Positions 24,614-33,998 of a DNA stretch of 42,958 nucleotides are shown here, one piece after another (position 1 is the first letter of the stretch; every line of letters starts with the position of its first letter). Source of the DNA: Thermodesulfobacteriota bacterium (GTDB lineage Bacteria; Desulfobacterota; UBA8473); contig JBFLWQ010000025.1 of NCBI GenBank assembly GCA_040757775.1, forward strand, positions 1 through 42,958, read 5' to 3'. The notes under the pieces were generated by a model. The model searched no databases, was not told where the DNA came from, and saw only the letters and a list, made by a program, of their open reading frames with translations. The translations under genes and the position numbers were made by a program.

Positions 24614-26827
24614 ATGGATAATTTTAAAGAGCCTGAAATTACTGAAGGACTGATTAAAAAACACGGATTGACGGATGAGGAATATAAAAAGATAAAGCAG
24701 ATTCTAGGAAGAGACCCTAACTATACAGAATTAGGTATTTTTTCAGTAATGTGGAGTGAACATTGCAGTTATAAGAGTTCAAGGGGTTTTCTGAAGAACT
24801 TCCCCACCAGCGGAGAGCATATCATTCAGGGTCCGGGAGAGAATGCAGGTATAGTGGATATCGGTGATGGTATGGCGATTGTATTTAAGATGGAGAGTCA
24901 TAATCATCCTTCTTTTATTGAACCCTATCAAGGAGCAGCTACAGGGGTTGGAGGTATTTTACGTGATATTTTTACCATGGGAGCAAGGCCTATAGCTTCC
25001 CTGAATTCTTTACGTTTTGGCTCTTTCGATCATCCTAAAACCAGGTATTTGCTCAATGGGGTAGTAGGGGGTATAGCAGGCTACGGTAACTGTATTGGCG
25101 TACCTACGGTTGGAGGCGAGATTTACTTCAATAAATGCTATAATGGAAATATATTGGTCAATGTCTTTACTCTGGGATTGGTTAAAAAGGAGAGGATATT
25201 CAAAGGGGTTGCCTGTGGTGCCGGGAATCCTGTCATCTACGTTGGCTCTAAGACAGGGAGAGATGGTATTCATGGTGCAACTATGGCTTCAGAAGAATTC
25301 GATGAAAAGTCGGAAGAGAGACGTCCCACAGTTCAGGTTGGTGACCCTTTTACAGAGAAGCTATTACTGGAAGCCTGCCTCGAAGTAATGAGCAAAGATT
25401 ATATAGTTGGTATTCAAGATATGGGTGCAGCAGGACTGACATGTTCATCCTGTGAAATGGCAAGTAGAGGCGGGACAGGTATTGAGATAGACCTTTCCAA
25501 AGTGCCAAGGCGGGAAGTGGGGATGATTCCCTATGAGCTGATGTTGTCAGAATCTCAGGAGAGAATGCTTTTGGTTGTTAAGAAGGGTTACGAAAAAGAG
25601 ATAGAGGAAGTATTTAAGAAATGGGATCTGGATGTATCCGTGGTGGGTAGGGTTACAGATGATGCTTTACTTAGAGTGATGAATGATGGTACGGTAGTAG
25701 CTGAAATACCTGCCAGGGCTTTGGCTGAGGAATCCCCGATCTATTTACGTCCCAAAGAAAGACCTGAGTACCTTTCCACGACCCAAAAATTTTCTGCAGA
25801 TAACCTTCCTGAACCAACAAAATATACGGGAATTTTGCTTAAATTATTGGGGTCTCCTAATATTGCCAGCAAGTGGTGGGTTTACAGGCAATATGACCAT
25901 ATGGTGCGAACCAATACTGTGGTCTTACCTGGTTCTGATGCGGCTGTTATAAGGGTGAAGGGGACAAATAAAGGCATTGCGATGACGGTTGATTGTAATA
26001 GCCGATACTGTTACCTTGATCCTTACGTAGGTGGGATGATAGCTGTTGCCGAGGCATCGAGGAATCTGGTCTGCTCCGGGGCAAAGCCCCTGGCTATAAC
26101 CGATTGCCTTAATTTTGGCAACCCGGAAAAACCTGAGATAATGTGGCAGTTTGATCAAGCTACCCGCGGGATGAGTGATGCCTGTAGAAGACTGAACACT
26201 CCGGTGGTGGGAGGAAATGTCAGTTTTTACAATGAGACCCAGGGAGAGGCTATCTACCCTACACCTACAGTGGCTATGGTAGGTATTATTCCCGATATTA
26301 ACCTCCACCAAACCCAGTGGTTTAAAGATAATGGAGATGTAATAGTAATGCTTGGCATGATTTACGAAGAGCTGGGAGGCAGTGAGTACCTGGCGATTAT
26401 TTATGGCATTGAGGAGGGTATCCCTCCCAGGATTGAGCTGGATTTAGAAATCGCTGTGCAGAATACGTGTCTGGAGGCTATCCAGAAGGGAGTTGTCAAA
26501 TCAGCTCATGATTGTTCTGAAGGTGGTATTGCTGTAGCGCTGGCAGAGTGCTGTTTTTCGGGACCTTTTAATCGCGGCGCCACAGTAAATATTAGTAGAA
26601 ATATAAGAGGAGACTGCCTTCTTTTCGGAGAATCTCAATCTAGGATTATAATCTCATTGGATAAGGATAGTTTGGATACTTTTAAGGAGATTGCAGAAAA
26701 AAATAAAACCCCTTTTGAAATTATTGGAAGGGTTGGCGGAGAGGGATTGGTAATAAACGAACTTATTGATTGTTCTGTGGAGACCCTTAAGCAGAGATGG
26801 AAAAGGGCTGTTGAAGAAAGGGTTTGA
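24614..26827 (+). CDS. purL: phosphoribosylformylglycinamidine synthase, large subunit (small-type PurL)
   Basis: This 737-residue AIR-synthase-like ATPase makes FGAM from FGAR. The signature [17 protein letters not shown] is at about residues 43-60, [23 protein letters not shown] follows, and the second repeat half carries [18 protein letters not shown]. Length is that of the small PurL, which works with PurS and PurQ. Its 3' end lies 22 bases before the purF start. Confidence 0.96.
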   Translation: MDNFKEPEITEGLIKKHGLTDEEYKKIKQILGRDPNYTELGIFSVMWSEHCSYKSSRGFLKNFPTSGEHIIQGPGENAGIVDIGDGMAIVFKMESHNHPSFIEPYQGAATGVGGILRDIFTMGARPIASLNSLRFGSFDHPKTRYLLNGVVGGIAGYGNCIGVPTVGGEIYFNKCYNGNILVNVFTLGLVKKERIFKGVACGAGNPVIYVGSKTGRDGIHGATMASEEFDEKSEERRPTVQVGDPFTEKLLLEACLEVMSKDYIVGIQDMGAAGLTCSSCEMASRGGTGIEIDLSKVPRREVGMIPYELMLSESQERMLLVVKKGYEKEIEEVFKKWDLDVSVVGRVTDDALLRVMNDGTVVAEIPARALAEESPIYLRPKERPEYLSTTQKFSADNLPEPTKYTGILLKLLGSPNIASKWWVYRQYDHMVRTNTVVLPGSDAAVIRVKGTNKGIAMTVDCNSRYCYLDPYVGGMIAVAEASRNLVCSGAKPLAITDCLNFGNPEKPEIMWQFDQATRGMSDACRRLNTPVVGGNVSFYNETQGEAIYPTPTVAMVGIIPDINLHQTQWFKDNGDVIVMLGMIYEELGGSEYLAIIYGIEEGIPPRIELDLEIAVQNTCLEAIQKGVVKSAHDCSEGGIAVALAECCFSGPFNRGATVNISRNIRGDCLLFGESQSRIIISLDKDSLDTFKEIAEKNKTPFEIIGRVGGEGLVINELIDCSVETLKQRWKRAVEERV

Positions 26828-26849
26828 AGAAGGGATCAGGCAACCCATA

Positions 26850-28259
26850 ATGTTTGATAAATTTAGAGAAGAATGCGGTATCTTTGGGGTCTTTGGACAT
26901 CCTGAGGCCGCCAACCTGACATATCTGGGATTATATGCCCTGCAGCACCGGGGGCAGGAAAGCGCTGGCATTGTGTCATCTGATGGCAGAATACTGCGTT
27001 CCCATCGCCAGATGGGGCTGGTTGCAGATATATTTAACGAAGATATTTTAAGTAAGTTAACCGGTTATAGCGCTATAGGTCATGTACGCTATTCAACGGC
27101 AGGCTCAAGTTTATTAAAAAACGCGCAACCCTTTGTTGTAAGTTATTCTCAAGGGGGTATAGCGGTTGCCCACAATGGGAATCTGGTGAATGCCGGACTG
27201 ATAAGGCATGAACTGGAGGAGAGTGGTTCAATCTTTCAATCTACAATGGATACAGAGATAGTAGTGCATCTTATGGCAACCTCCCGGGCAGGCGCACTGG
27301 TTGAACGTATAAGCGATGGTCTTTCAAGGATAAAAGGAGCATATTCTTTACTATTTCTTACGGAAAAAGAGATGGTAGCTGTACGTGATCCCCATGGCTT
27401 TCACCCTCTGGTTTTGGGAAGGCTTAAAGGTGCTTATATAGTATCATCTGAAACCTGTGCACTGGATTTAATAGAGGCAGAATACATACGGGAGATTGAA
27501 CCAGGAGAACTCGTACTTATAGATGATAACGGCATCACTTCCTATAAGCCATTCACCCCTTTGAACAGGTGCTGTATATTTGAATTAGTCTACTTTTCGC
27601 GTCCTGATAGCAATATATTTGGAAGAAACGTCTATGGTGTTAGGAAAGAGATGGGTAGGCAACTTGCCCGGGAAAACCCGGTTGAGGCAGATATTGTAAT
27701 ACCTGTGCCAGATTCGGGGATCCCTGCCGCGATTGGTTATGCTGAAGAGTCTTCTATACCTTTTGAAATGGGACTCATAAGAAACCACTATGTGGGAAGG
27801 ACATTTATTGAGCCCCAGCAGTCTATAAGGCATTTTGGTGCGAAGATTAAGCTTAACCCCGTAAAGGACTTTTTGAGGGGAAAAAGGGTGATAGTCATTG
27901 ATGATTCTATCGTAAGGGGGACTACTTCTCATAAGATAATAAATATGATACGAAACGCAGGAGCCAGAGAAATTCATGTTCGAATAAGCTCTCCTCCTAC
28001 CGCCTACCCGTGCTTTTATGGCATTGATACCCCCACAAGAACCGAACTTATTGCTTCTTCCCACACTGTTTCTGAAATCAACCAGTTTGTAACTTCGGAT
28101 TCCCTTGGGTATCTGAGTATTGAAGGGCTTAGAGAATCGGTTAAAAATGGCAGAGGTGATTTTTGCGATGCATGTTTTACCGGAGATTACCCTATAGAAC
28201 CTCCTGTTGATCTGGACTCAAGGCAACTGACCCTGTTCGAGAGAGAGATAGTGGTATAA
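26850..28259 (+). CDS. purF: amidophosphoribosyltransferase
   Basis: This 469-residue enzyme commits PRPP to purine synthesis. The start is placed at [13 protein letters not shown], giving an 8-residue propeptide before the catalytic Cys9; longer starts overlap purL. The PRPP loop [14 protein letters not shown] is near residue 350. Cysteines in [19 protein letters not shown] and FCDACF match the four [4Fe-4S] ligands of the B. subtilis-type enzyme, so this is the iron-sulfur form. It is the last purine gene of the run. Confidence 0.95.
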   Translation: MFDKFREECGIFGVFGHPEAANLTYLGLYALQHRGQESAGIVSSDGRILRSHRQMGLVADIFNEDILSKLTGYSAIGHVRYSTAGSSLLKNAQPFVVSYSQGGIAVAHNGNLVNAGLIRHELEESGSIFQSTMDTEIVVHLMATSRAGALVERISDGLSRIKGAYSLLFLTEKEMVAVRDPHGFHPLVLGRLKGAYIVSSETCALDLIEAEYIREIEPGELVLIDDNGITSYKPFTPLNRCCIFELVYFSRPDSNIFGRNVYGVRKEMGRQLARENPVEADIVIPVPDSGIPAAIGYAEESSIPFEMGLIRNHYVGRTFIEPQQSIRHFGAKIKLNPVKDFLRGKRVIVIDDSIVRGTTSHKIINMIRNAGAREIHVRISSPPTAYPCFYGIDTPTRTELIASSHTVSEINQFVTSDSLGYLSIEGLRESVKNGRGDFCDACFTGDYPIEPPVDLDSRQLTLFEREIVV

Positions 28260-28290
28260 ATTCAAAAACTCCCCGCTCTGACAGGTCGAA

Positions 28291-28365
28291 TCCGCCTAAG
28301 GCGGAAATTCTCTACATTCCGCTCTCTAAGAAAGGTTCCCTAAATCCCGATAAAATCGGGATTTA
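28291..28365. terminator. two hairpins after purF
   Basis: TCCGCC-TAA-GGCGGA (28291-28305) and an 11-bp perfect stem TAAATCCCGAT-AAA-ATCGGGATTTA (28341-28365) follow the purF stop. Neither is followed by a T-run. They may stop transcription of the purine operon, or they may be dispersed short palindromes. The next gene starts 59 bases on. Confidence 0.5.
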
Positions 28366-28423
28366 ATTCAAAGGATATATCCTGCATTAAAGATGGGGGA
28401 TAATTAAGTAACGGAATCGTCCC

Positions 28424-29779
28424 ATGGAAGGTGCCAAGATACTAGTAGTTGATGACGACGAGGTAACAAGGAAGAACATCTCGCGTATTCTTTCCAATGC
28501 CGGATACTATGTTTCCGTGGCTAAGGATGGGACAGGCGCACTAACACAACTTTCAAAGGGTGGGGTGGATCTCGTACTTACCGACTTGGTGATGAATGGG
28601 CTGAGTGGACTGGAGCTTCTCGACAAGATTAAGCATGACGATCCGGAGATTGAAATCATTATGATGACTGGCTATGCTTCAATTCCCACTGCAATAGAGG
28701 CCATGAAAAAAGGGGCGTATCATTACCTGGAGAAGCCTTTTCGTAGGGAGGAAGTGCAGCACCTTGTAGGTCAGGCCATTGAGAAACGGCAGCTTCGCAG
28801 GCGGGTAAGCGAACTGGAATCCCGGGCCAAGGAAGATGTTAAAGAGCTAGCCTTCATCGGGGAAAGCAAGGAGATACAGGAAGTAACCAGGATAATCAAG
28901 CAGGTAGCGAGGACAGATTGTAACGTGCTCATCACCGGTGAGTCGGGAACCGGCAAGGAACTGGCGGCTTCCCTGCTACATCACTATAGTCACCGCTCGA
29001 AAAGCAAGTTTCTGGCAGTCAACTGCGGTGCCTTCACTGAGGAGCTTCTTGCCAACGAGCTTTTCGGACACGAGAGGGGAGCCTTCACCGGGGCCAACAG
29101 CCAAAAGGCCGGTCTCCTGGAGACCGCAAGCGGAGGAACATTTTTGCTTGACGAGATTGGCGACACTCCGCTTAGCATGCAGGTTAAGCTAATGAGGGCT
29201 ATTGAGGAACAGAAGGTGATAAGAGTTGGCGGTAACCAGCCTATCCCCATTGACGTTAGGATCATCGCTGCCACCAACAAAGACTTGAAGAAGGCGGTGG
29301 GGGCAGGAATATTCCGACATGACCTTTACTTCCGGCTTAATGTAATATCCATATCCATTCCACCTCTCAGGGAGCGAAAGCAGGACATACCTCTCCTTGC
29401 ATATTTCTTCTTAAATCGTGCTGCAATGAATGCCGGAAGGAAGTTCAAAGGATTTTCCGACCAGGCCATAAAAGCCTTGCTTGATTATGATTTCCCGGGC
29501 AATGTGCGCGAGCTCGAGAACATAGTGGAGCGAGCGGTGGCCATGGGCCGGGAAGAGGAAATCCAAGTACATGACCTGCCTTCAGATCTTTCCGAGATTG
29601 AGGTCTTTTCATTTGACCATGCCGGATCCAATATAAAGACCCTCAAAGATGTCCAGCACGATTATATTCAATGGGTTTTGAACCGCGTGGGTCGAAACAA
29701 GACCAAAGCAGCAAAGCTTCTTGGAATAGATCGGGTCTCATTATGGAGGCACTCTAAACAGAATCAGATTGAGGATTAA
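28424..29779 (+). CDS. NtrC-family sigma-54-dependent response regulator
   Basis: This 451-residue regulator has a receiver domain (about 4-120; phospho-acceptor Asp54 in LTDLVM, Lys in EKPF). The AAA+ sigma-54 activator domain (about 147-375) carries Walker A GESGTGKE near 172, the sigma-54 contact loop GAFTGA near 219 and Walker B GTFLLDEIGD. A C-terminal Fis-type helix-turn-helix (NKTKAAKLLGIDRVSLWRH) follows. A near-consensus sigma-54 promoter and a palindromic enhancer candidate lie directly downstream, before the stress-protein/permease genes, so that operon is its likely target. The kinase encoded at 33999 is a likely partner (inference). Confidence 0.95.
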   Translation: MEGAKILVVDDDEVTRKNISRILSNAGYYVSVAKDGTGALTQLSKGGVDLVLTDLVMNGLSGLELLDKIKHDDPEIEIIMMTGYASIPTAIEAMKKGAYHYLEKPFRREEVQHLVGQAIEKRQLRRRVSELESRAKEDVKELAFIGESKEIQEVTRIIKQVARTDCNVLITGESGTGKELAASLLHHYSHRSKSKFLAVNCGAFTEELLANELFGHERGAFTGANSQKAGLLETASGGTFLLDEIGDTPLSMQVKLMRAIEEQKVIRVGGNQPIPIDVRIIAATNKDLKKAVGAGIFRHDLYFRLNVISISIPPLRERKQDIPLLAYFFLNRAAMNAGRKFKGFSDQAIKALLDYDFPGNVRELENIVERAVAMGREEEIQVHDLPSDLSEIEVFSFDHAGSNIKTLKDVQHDYIQWVLNRVGRNKTKAAKLLGIDRVSLWRHSKQNQIED

Positions 29780-29782
29780 CTA

Positions 29783-29796
29783 TTGCATATTTCAAC
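29783..29796. promoter_or_regulatory. imperfect second enhancer half, TTGCATATTTCAAC
   Basis: This site matches the palindrome at 29874 at 12 of 14 positions (TTGCATACTGCAAC against TTGCATATTTCAAC). It lies 92 bases upstream of it, just after the regulator gene's stop codon. Two sites of this kind would suit an NtrC-type dimer pair, but one imperfect match could be chance. Confidence 0.35.
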
Positions 29797-29873
29797 AGAA
29801 CTGATGAAAAATTCAACTAATCTATATTCTCTAGTTATTTTAAGTAATTAGACAAGGCTATCTTACCCCCCCA

Positions 29874-29888
29874 GTTGCATACTGCAAC
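29874..29888. promoter_or_regulatory. palindromic upstream activator site candidate, GTTGCA-TAC-TGCAAC
   Basis: A perfect 6+6 bp palindrome with a 3-bp centre lies 80-94 bases upstream of the sigma-54 promoter. That is the usual distance for an NtrC-family enhancer. The adjacent gene encodes such an activator with a Fis-type DNA-binding domain. Confidence 0.6.
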
Positions 29889-29967
29889 AACGAAGTGCCA
29901 ATTATCTACATCCTTCTTTCAGGCTTTTTACCTTTAAATTCCTTCAGTTATAGCTACTTACCGCTTT

Positions 29968-29983
29968 TGGCATTATTATTGCT
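29968..29983 (+). promoter_or_regulatory. sigma-54 promoter
   Basis: TGGCATTATTATTGCT matches the -24/-12 consensus TGGCAC-G-N4-TTGCW, with GG at 29969-29970 and GC at 29981-29982 at the exact 12-base spacing. Transcription would begin near 29994 and run into the stress-protein operon. The rest of the 29780-30118 gap is AT-rich and carries only the activator sites listed separately. Confidence 0.8.
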
Positions 29984-30118
29984 TATTTCTCATTCAGGTA
30001 TCAACGGGCTTACGTCCAAATCCTTTTTCGCTCTGTTCAAAATGCTTTTTTGATGACCGCTCAAAGGAATTTTCGTTTGGGCAACAGTCTGTTAATTGAG
30101 GTGCCAAACGAGCAAAAA

Positions 30119-30532
30119 ATGTCAGGTAAGGCGATGGTTTTATTCGACTCCCTGTCCATCCGGGAGGATGCTGTTCAATACTCCATTGAATTGGCAAAGC
30201 GCATGGATTACTCCCTGGTTATCCTTATTGTTCTGGCGCTCGATAGCAAGGACGTCAGGTATCCAAACGATTTTGAGGTGCGAGTCAGGGAAGCTTTGGA
30301 GGGTCCTATGATGTCTGCAGGGCAAGCGGGTATTTCCGTGGAAACAGAGATTAGAATGGGAGATCCTGCATCCGAGCTCATGAAGTTTCTTGCCGGGTTA
30401 AAGTCGGTCGATACCATCATCTGGGGAGGTCACCGGGATGTAGGCACACCAAGGCTCAAAAAAGCGCATTGGTTTACCAGGATGAAAGAGACACTGGAGT
30501 GCCCGGTGGTGGTCCCATCAAGGAAGTCGTGA
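30119..30532 (+). CDS. universal stress protein (UspA family)
   Basis: This 137-residue UspA-like protein begins KAMVLFDSLSIREDAVQYSIELAKRM, the expected first strand and helix. It ends with a WGGHRDVG segment and CPVVVPSRK. The ATP-binding G-2x-G-9x-GS motif is not intact, so it may not bind ATP. The start is uncertain: 30119 gives the compact domain but has a poor ribosome site, and an ATG at 30053 would add 22 residues. It is the first gene after the sigma-54 promoter, 29 bases before the kinase-like gene. Confidence 0.75.
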   Translation: MSGKAMVLFDSLSIREDAVQYSIELAKRMDYSLVILIVLALDSKDVRYPNDFEVRVREALEGPMMSAGQAGISVETEIRMGDPASELMKFLAGLKSVDTIIWGGHRDVGTPRLKKAHWFTRMKETLECPVVVPSRKS

Positions 30533-30561
30533 AATAAATGTAAAAATTGGAGTAAGAGACA

Positions 30562-32124
30562 ATGCAAATCATATGTATTTCGAGCGGAGCCTACAGTGGC
30601 GGCCAGGATCTGGCTAGGCGCCTAGCCGAGAAGCTGGGTTATGGTTGCTTGAGCCGGGATGAGCTTATAGAGGCAGCAACCAGGGAAGGCATACGCGTGG
30701 GCAAACTGGAGATGGCCATGGTAAAACCGGGCATTTTCAGCGAGCGCCTTGCCCTTGAAAGGGACATTTACCTGGCTTTTTCCACCGCTTACCTGTGTGA
30801 GAGGGCAAAAGAAGGTGGGCTTGTATACCATGGTCGAACCGGCCATCTCCTGCTTTCCGGAGTAAGCCATGTGCTGCGCGTGCGTGTGCTGGCAGACGAG
30901 GAGTATCGTATTCGTGCGGTTATGCAAAAGCTCGGCCTGGTCCGTCAAAAGGCCCAAAAGTATATACAGGAAGTTGACGAGGACAGGAGAAGATGGGTCC
31001 ACTCCATGTACGGGGTGTCATGGGACGATGCAGCCAACTACGACATGGTTATAAACCTTGCCCGGTTGAGCCTGGAGAACGCAGCCACTGTCCTCATGAA
31101 CATGGCCCAGCTGCCCGACTTCCAGATGACCCCGGCCTCCATGAGAGCCATGGATAACCTCAGGTTAGCGGCTGGGACCAGGATGGCTATTGCCAAAGAT
31201 GAACGGACCCATGAGGCAAGTGTAAAAGTGAGGGCTGATAACGGCTTGGTCACTGTGACCTACCTGCCCCAAGATGCCGGGTTTGCGGATTTCATACCGG
31301 CGGTTTGCAAAAACCTGCCCGGTTTGAAGGAAATCCGCGCTACCATGGCTATGACCAATCTCCTCTGGATAGAAGAGGAATTCCAACCTGGATCGGAGGT
31401 ATGGGACCATGTGCTGGAGATAGCCACCAAGTGGAATGCAGCGGTGGAGCTTATGAGACTGGCACCCGAGGGCGGGGAAACCGTAGAAGAAGGGCAGGCT
31501 ATAGTGGGTTCGGCAAGGAATACAGCCATCCCCGGCTTGAGGGAGTATAACGGAGGTATCGAAGATGATGTGCCGGAGAATGAGGCAGCCGACAACGGGG
31601 GCCTCAAGGAAACCCGTGATGAGCTTGCCAGGATTGGAAAATCAGGCGGAGGGCGCGTGGTCTATGGCGGACAGGATCAATTGATAAATGCTATAGACCG
31701 AACCATCCCTTATACATTAGTAGTTATAGGGGAAGTATTCAAGTCAAAAGACCACTCCACGAGACTTCGGGCCACCCGGGACCTCAGTAGCTTTTTAAGC
31801 GACCGCATCAAGGCGCCGGTGGTGACCTCGGACGAACTGGGAAGCCAGTTCCTGTTCGGAAAGCGCGACATCCCGAAGGTGGCTACTCTCGTGATCGTGG
31901 TGTTTGCGATTTACCTTCTGGTGTTCACAAACCAGGAGTTTGTTTTGGCTTTTCTGTCTCAGGCTGGATGGTATGCTGAAGCAGTCAAGGATACCATCCT
32001 CTCAATAGTGGATTGGGGTCCCAAAATAATAGTGTCATTGTCGGTGTTTATTTTTGCGCCAATTGTGGCTTATTGTTATGGGACCGTAGTTAGGGCAATT
32101 ATGAAGTTGATAAAAATGGAATGA
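30562..32124 (+). CDS. cytidylate-kinase-like membrane protein with BON-like and stress-protein-like segments
   Basis: This 520-residue multidomain protein begins with a Cytidylate_kin2-like fold (about 1-190; SSGAYSGGQDLARRLAEKLG). Its phosphate loop lacks the usual Lys/Arg, so kinase activity is doubtful. A BON-like segment spans about 205-270 (ASVKVRADNGLVTVTYLPQDAG). A region at about 355-425 looks like a Usp core (YTLVVIGEVFK). Two membrane helices follow at about 440-460 and 487-508. Genes of this kind beside TauE/SafE permeases are known to me from sulfate reducers. The protein may sense a nucleotide or ion and act on the permease encoded 24 bases downstream (inference). Confidence 0.75.
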   Translation: MQIICISSGAYSGGQDLARRLAEKLGYGCLSRDELIEAATREGIRVGKLEMAMVKPGIFSERLALERDIYLAFSTAYLCERAKEGGLVYHGRTGHLLLSGVSHVLRVRVLADEEYRIRAVMQKLGLVRQKAQKYIQEVDEDRRRWVHSMYGVSWDDAANYDMVINLARLSLENAATVLMNMAQLPDFQMTPASMRAMDNLRLAAGTRMAIAKDERTHEASVKVRADNGLVTVTYLPQDAGFADFIPAVCKNLPGLKEIRATMAMTNLLWIEEEFQPGSEVWDHVLEIATKWNAAVELMRLAPEGGETVEEGQAIVGSARNTAIPGLREYNGGIEDDVPENEAADNGGLKETRDELARIGKSGGGRVVYGGQDQLINAIDRTIPYTLVVIGEVFKSKDHSTRLRATRDLSSFLSDRIKAPVVTSDELGSQFLFGKRDIPKVATLVIVVFAIYLLVFTNQEFVLAFLSQAGWYAEAVKDTILSIVDWGPKIIVSLSVFIFAPIVAYCYGTVVRAIMKLIKME

Positions 32125-32147
32125 ACCGGTTATGAAAGGAGCAGGTT

Positions 32148-33242
32148 ATGCCTGAGCTTATATTTTCGCATTTTATTCAAATTGACTTCGCTACCGCCCT
32201 CCAGGTGGTGATTCTGGGATTTATCGGTGGAATTTTGAGTGGTTTTATAGGGAGTGGCGGTGCCTTCTTCATGACTCCAGGCATGATGAACCTGGGTATA
32301 CCCGGCGTGATGGCAGTAGGAAGCAATATTACCCACAAGTTCGGCAAGGCCTTGATGGGTAGTAAGAAGCACAGCGAATATGGCAACGTGGACAAACGTC
32401 TGGCGGTGTGCATGGTGACAACCTCCCTCGTCGGCATCCGGCTGGCCGTCTGGATCAATAGCACCCTCTTCAAGATAGGGGGGGAAGGACATGGCGAGGG
32501 CGGTGGTGGTGCGGCTTCCGACCTCTATATTAGCGGGGTGTTCATCTTCATTCTGACCATAGTGGCTATATCAATGTTGCGGGATGCTCTCAAGTCCGGT
32601 AATGAGGGTGAAGGGCCGTCTATGAAGATCGTGAACTTCATTTCCAGGCATAACCTTCCACCTTACATAAACTTCAAAGTATCGGATGTCAGAGTATCCT
32701 TATGGGTGGTTCTTATCTGCGGTTTTGCCACCGGTTACCTGGCTGGCACCATAGGAGTAGGCGGGTTCATAGGCGTGCCGGCCATGATCTACGTTTTCGG
32801 AGTACCTACTGCCGTAGCTGCCGGCTCTGAGCTTTACCTGGCAATGTTCATGGGAGCATGGGGGGCGCTAGATTATGCCTTCCAAGGATTTGTAGACATC
32901 CGGCTCACCATGCTCCTATACCTGGGCTCACTCATCGGGGTATATATCGGAGCTTATGGTGTCAAAGTGGTGAAGGAGGTGGTTATAAGGATAGTGACCG
33001 GGGCAATCATCTTGATATGTGTGGGAAGCCGGGCAGTCGCGGTACCCATGTACCTGCGCCGGCTTGGCTGGATAAGCTTTAACCCTGCCTGGGATACCTA
33101 CTTCAACCAAGCCAGCAAGGGACTGCTTTTTCTGGCCGGAATATCGGGAATGATCATAATTCTCTACAATGTGGTTAAAGCTTATCGGCAAAGAAGGCAC
33201 ATCAGGACAACATTGATTGGGGCAGGGGCACTTCCGGAGTAG
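32148..33242 (+). CDS. TauE/SafE family anion permease
   Basis: This 364-residue inner-membrane protein has about eight hydrophobic segments and two homologous halves. Their signature loops are GFIGSGGAFFMTPGMM and GTIGVGGFIGVPAMIYVFGV. TauE/SafE proteins export or import sulfite, sulfoacetate, thiosulfate and related organic anions. A glycine-rich loop (GGEGHGEGGGG, near residue 110) separates two helices. It is the central gene of the sigma-54-controlled cluster, and its ligand is not determinable here. The ribosome site is AAAGGAG. Confidence 0.9.
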   Translation: MPELIFSHFIQIDFATALQVVILGFIGGILSGFIGSGGAFFMTPGMMNLGIPGVMAVGSNITHKFGKALMGSKKHSEYGNVDKRLAVCMVTTSLVGIRLAVWINSTLFKIGGEGHGEGGGGAASDLYISGVFIFILTIVAISMLRDALKSGNEGEGPSMKIVNFISRHNLPPYINFKVSDVRVSLWVVLICGFATGYLAGTIGVGGFIGVPAMIYVFGVPTAVAAGSELYLAMFMGAWGALDYAFQGFVDIRLTMLLYLGSLIGVYIGAYGVKVVKEVVIRIVTGAIILICVGSRAVAVPMYLRRLGWISFNPAWDTYFNQASKGLLFLAGISGMIIILYNVVKAYRQRRHIRTTLIGAGALPE

Positions 33243-33320
33243 GCATAGAAGAGTGCAACCGCGTATCAAAGATACAAATGGACACTCGCGTAGTCATACT
33301 TTTAGTAAAGGAGTACGGCC

Positions 33321-33935
33321 ATGGATGATAAAATCAAAAAAATAGACGACTGGATGGTAAGGATAACCTTCGCTGAAGCAGGAAAGCCGGAAACGGGTTT
33401 TCGTCTGACCGGTGCTGATCTGAAAACGAAGCTTGCCCTGGACAAGATAATGGTTGTGAGATCGGAAAAAACCAACGGCGAAATAAGGAGGGATGGAGAA
33501 ATCATGGAAATGCCAGATCAACAGAAACCGGAAATAAAAAAGGGTGGAAAGCTGAACGTTATGATACTGGACGATGAACCCATTGTTGGAAAGCGTCTGA
33601 AACCTGCGCTTATAAAGGCAGGGTTTGACGTTGAAGTTTTCCTGAATCCCAGAGAAGCCCTGGCTCGCCTGGACGAACAAGAGTTCGACATAGTCGTCAC
33701 CGACCTGAAGATGGAAGAGGTGGACGGTATTCAGGTACTGGAGAATGTCCTCTCCAAATGCAAAAAAACCAGGGTGATCCTAATTACGGGATATGCCACC
33801 GTAGAGGTGGCAAGAGAGGCACTGGTGAAAGGGGCCTTTGACTTTATCGCAAAGCCTTTCAAGCCCAACGACTTGAGAGCGGTGATTAATAAAGCGGCCT
33901 TGTCTATGGGGCATAAAGGGGTCACTTTTGATTGA
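33321..33935 (+). CDS. response regulator, receiver only, with an unusual N-terminal extension
   Basis: This 204-residue protein has a C-terminal CheY-like receiver (about 77-198) with acidic pocket DDEP, phospho-acceptor Asp128 in VVTDLKM, Thr in LITGYA and Lys in AKPF. No output domain is present. Residues 1-60 (DDWMVRITFAEAGKPETGF) are not part of a receiver and are unrecognised. An internal ATG at 33504 has GGAGG 13-17 bases upstream, so a receiver-only product or an ancestral two-gene fusion is possible. It sits between the permease and a sensor kinase and is probably phosphorylated by that kinase. Confidence 0.85.
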   Translation: MDDKIKKIDDWMVRITFAEAGKPETGFRLTGADLKTKLALDKIMVVRSEKTNGEIRRDGEIMEMPDQQKPEIKKGGKLNVMILDDEPIVGKRLKPALIKAGFDVEVFLNPREALARLDEQEFDIVVTDLKMEEVDGIQVLENVLSKCKKTRVILITGYATVEVAREALVKGAFDFIAKPFKPNDLRAVINKAALSMGHKGVTFD

Positions 33936-33998
33936 GCATTTTCATAGAGGTACTATCCGGTTGCTTACAGGTTCCATCCTGTGTTATAAAGATAGACT

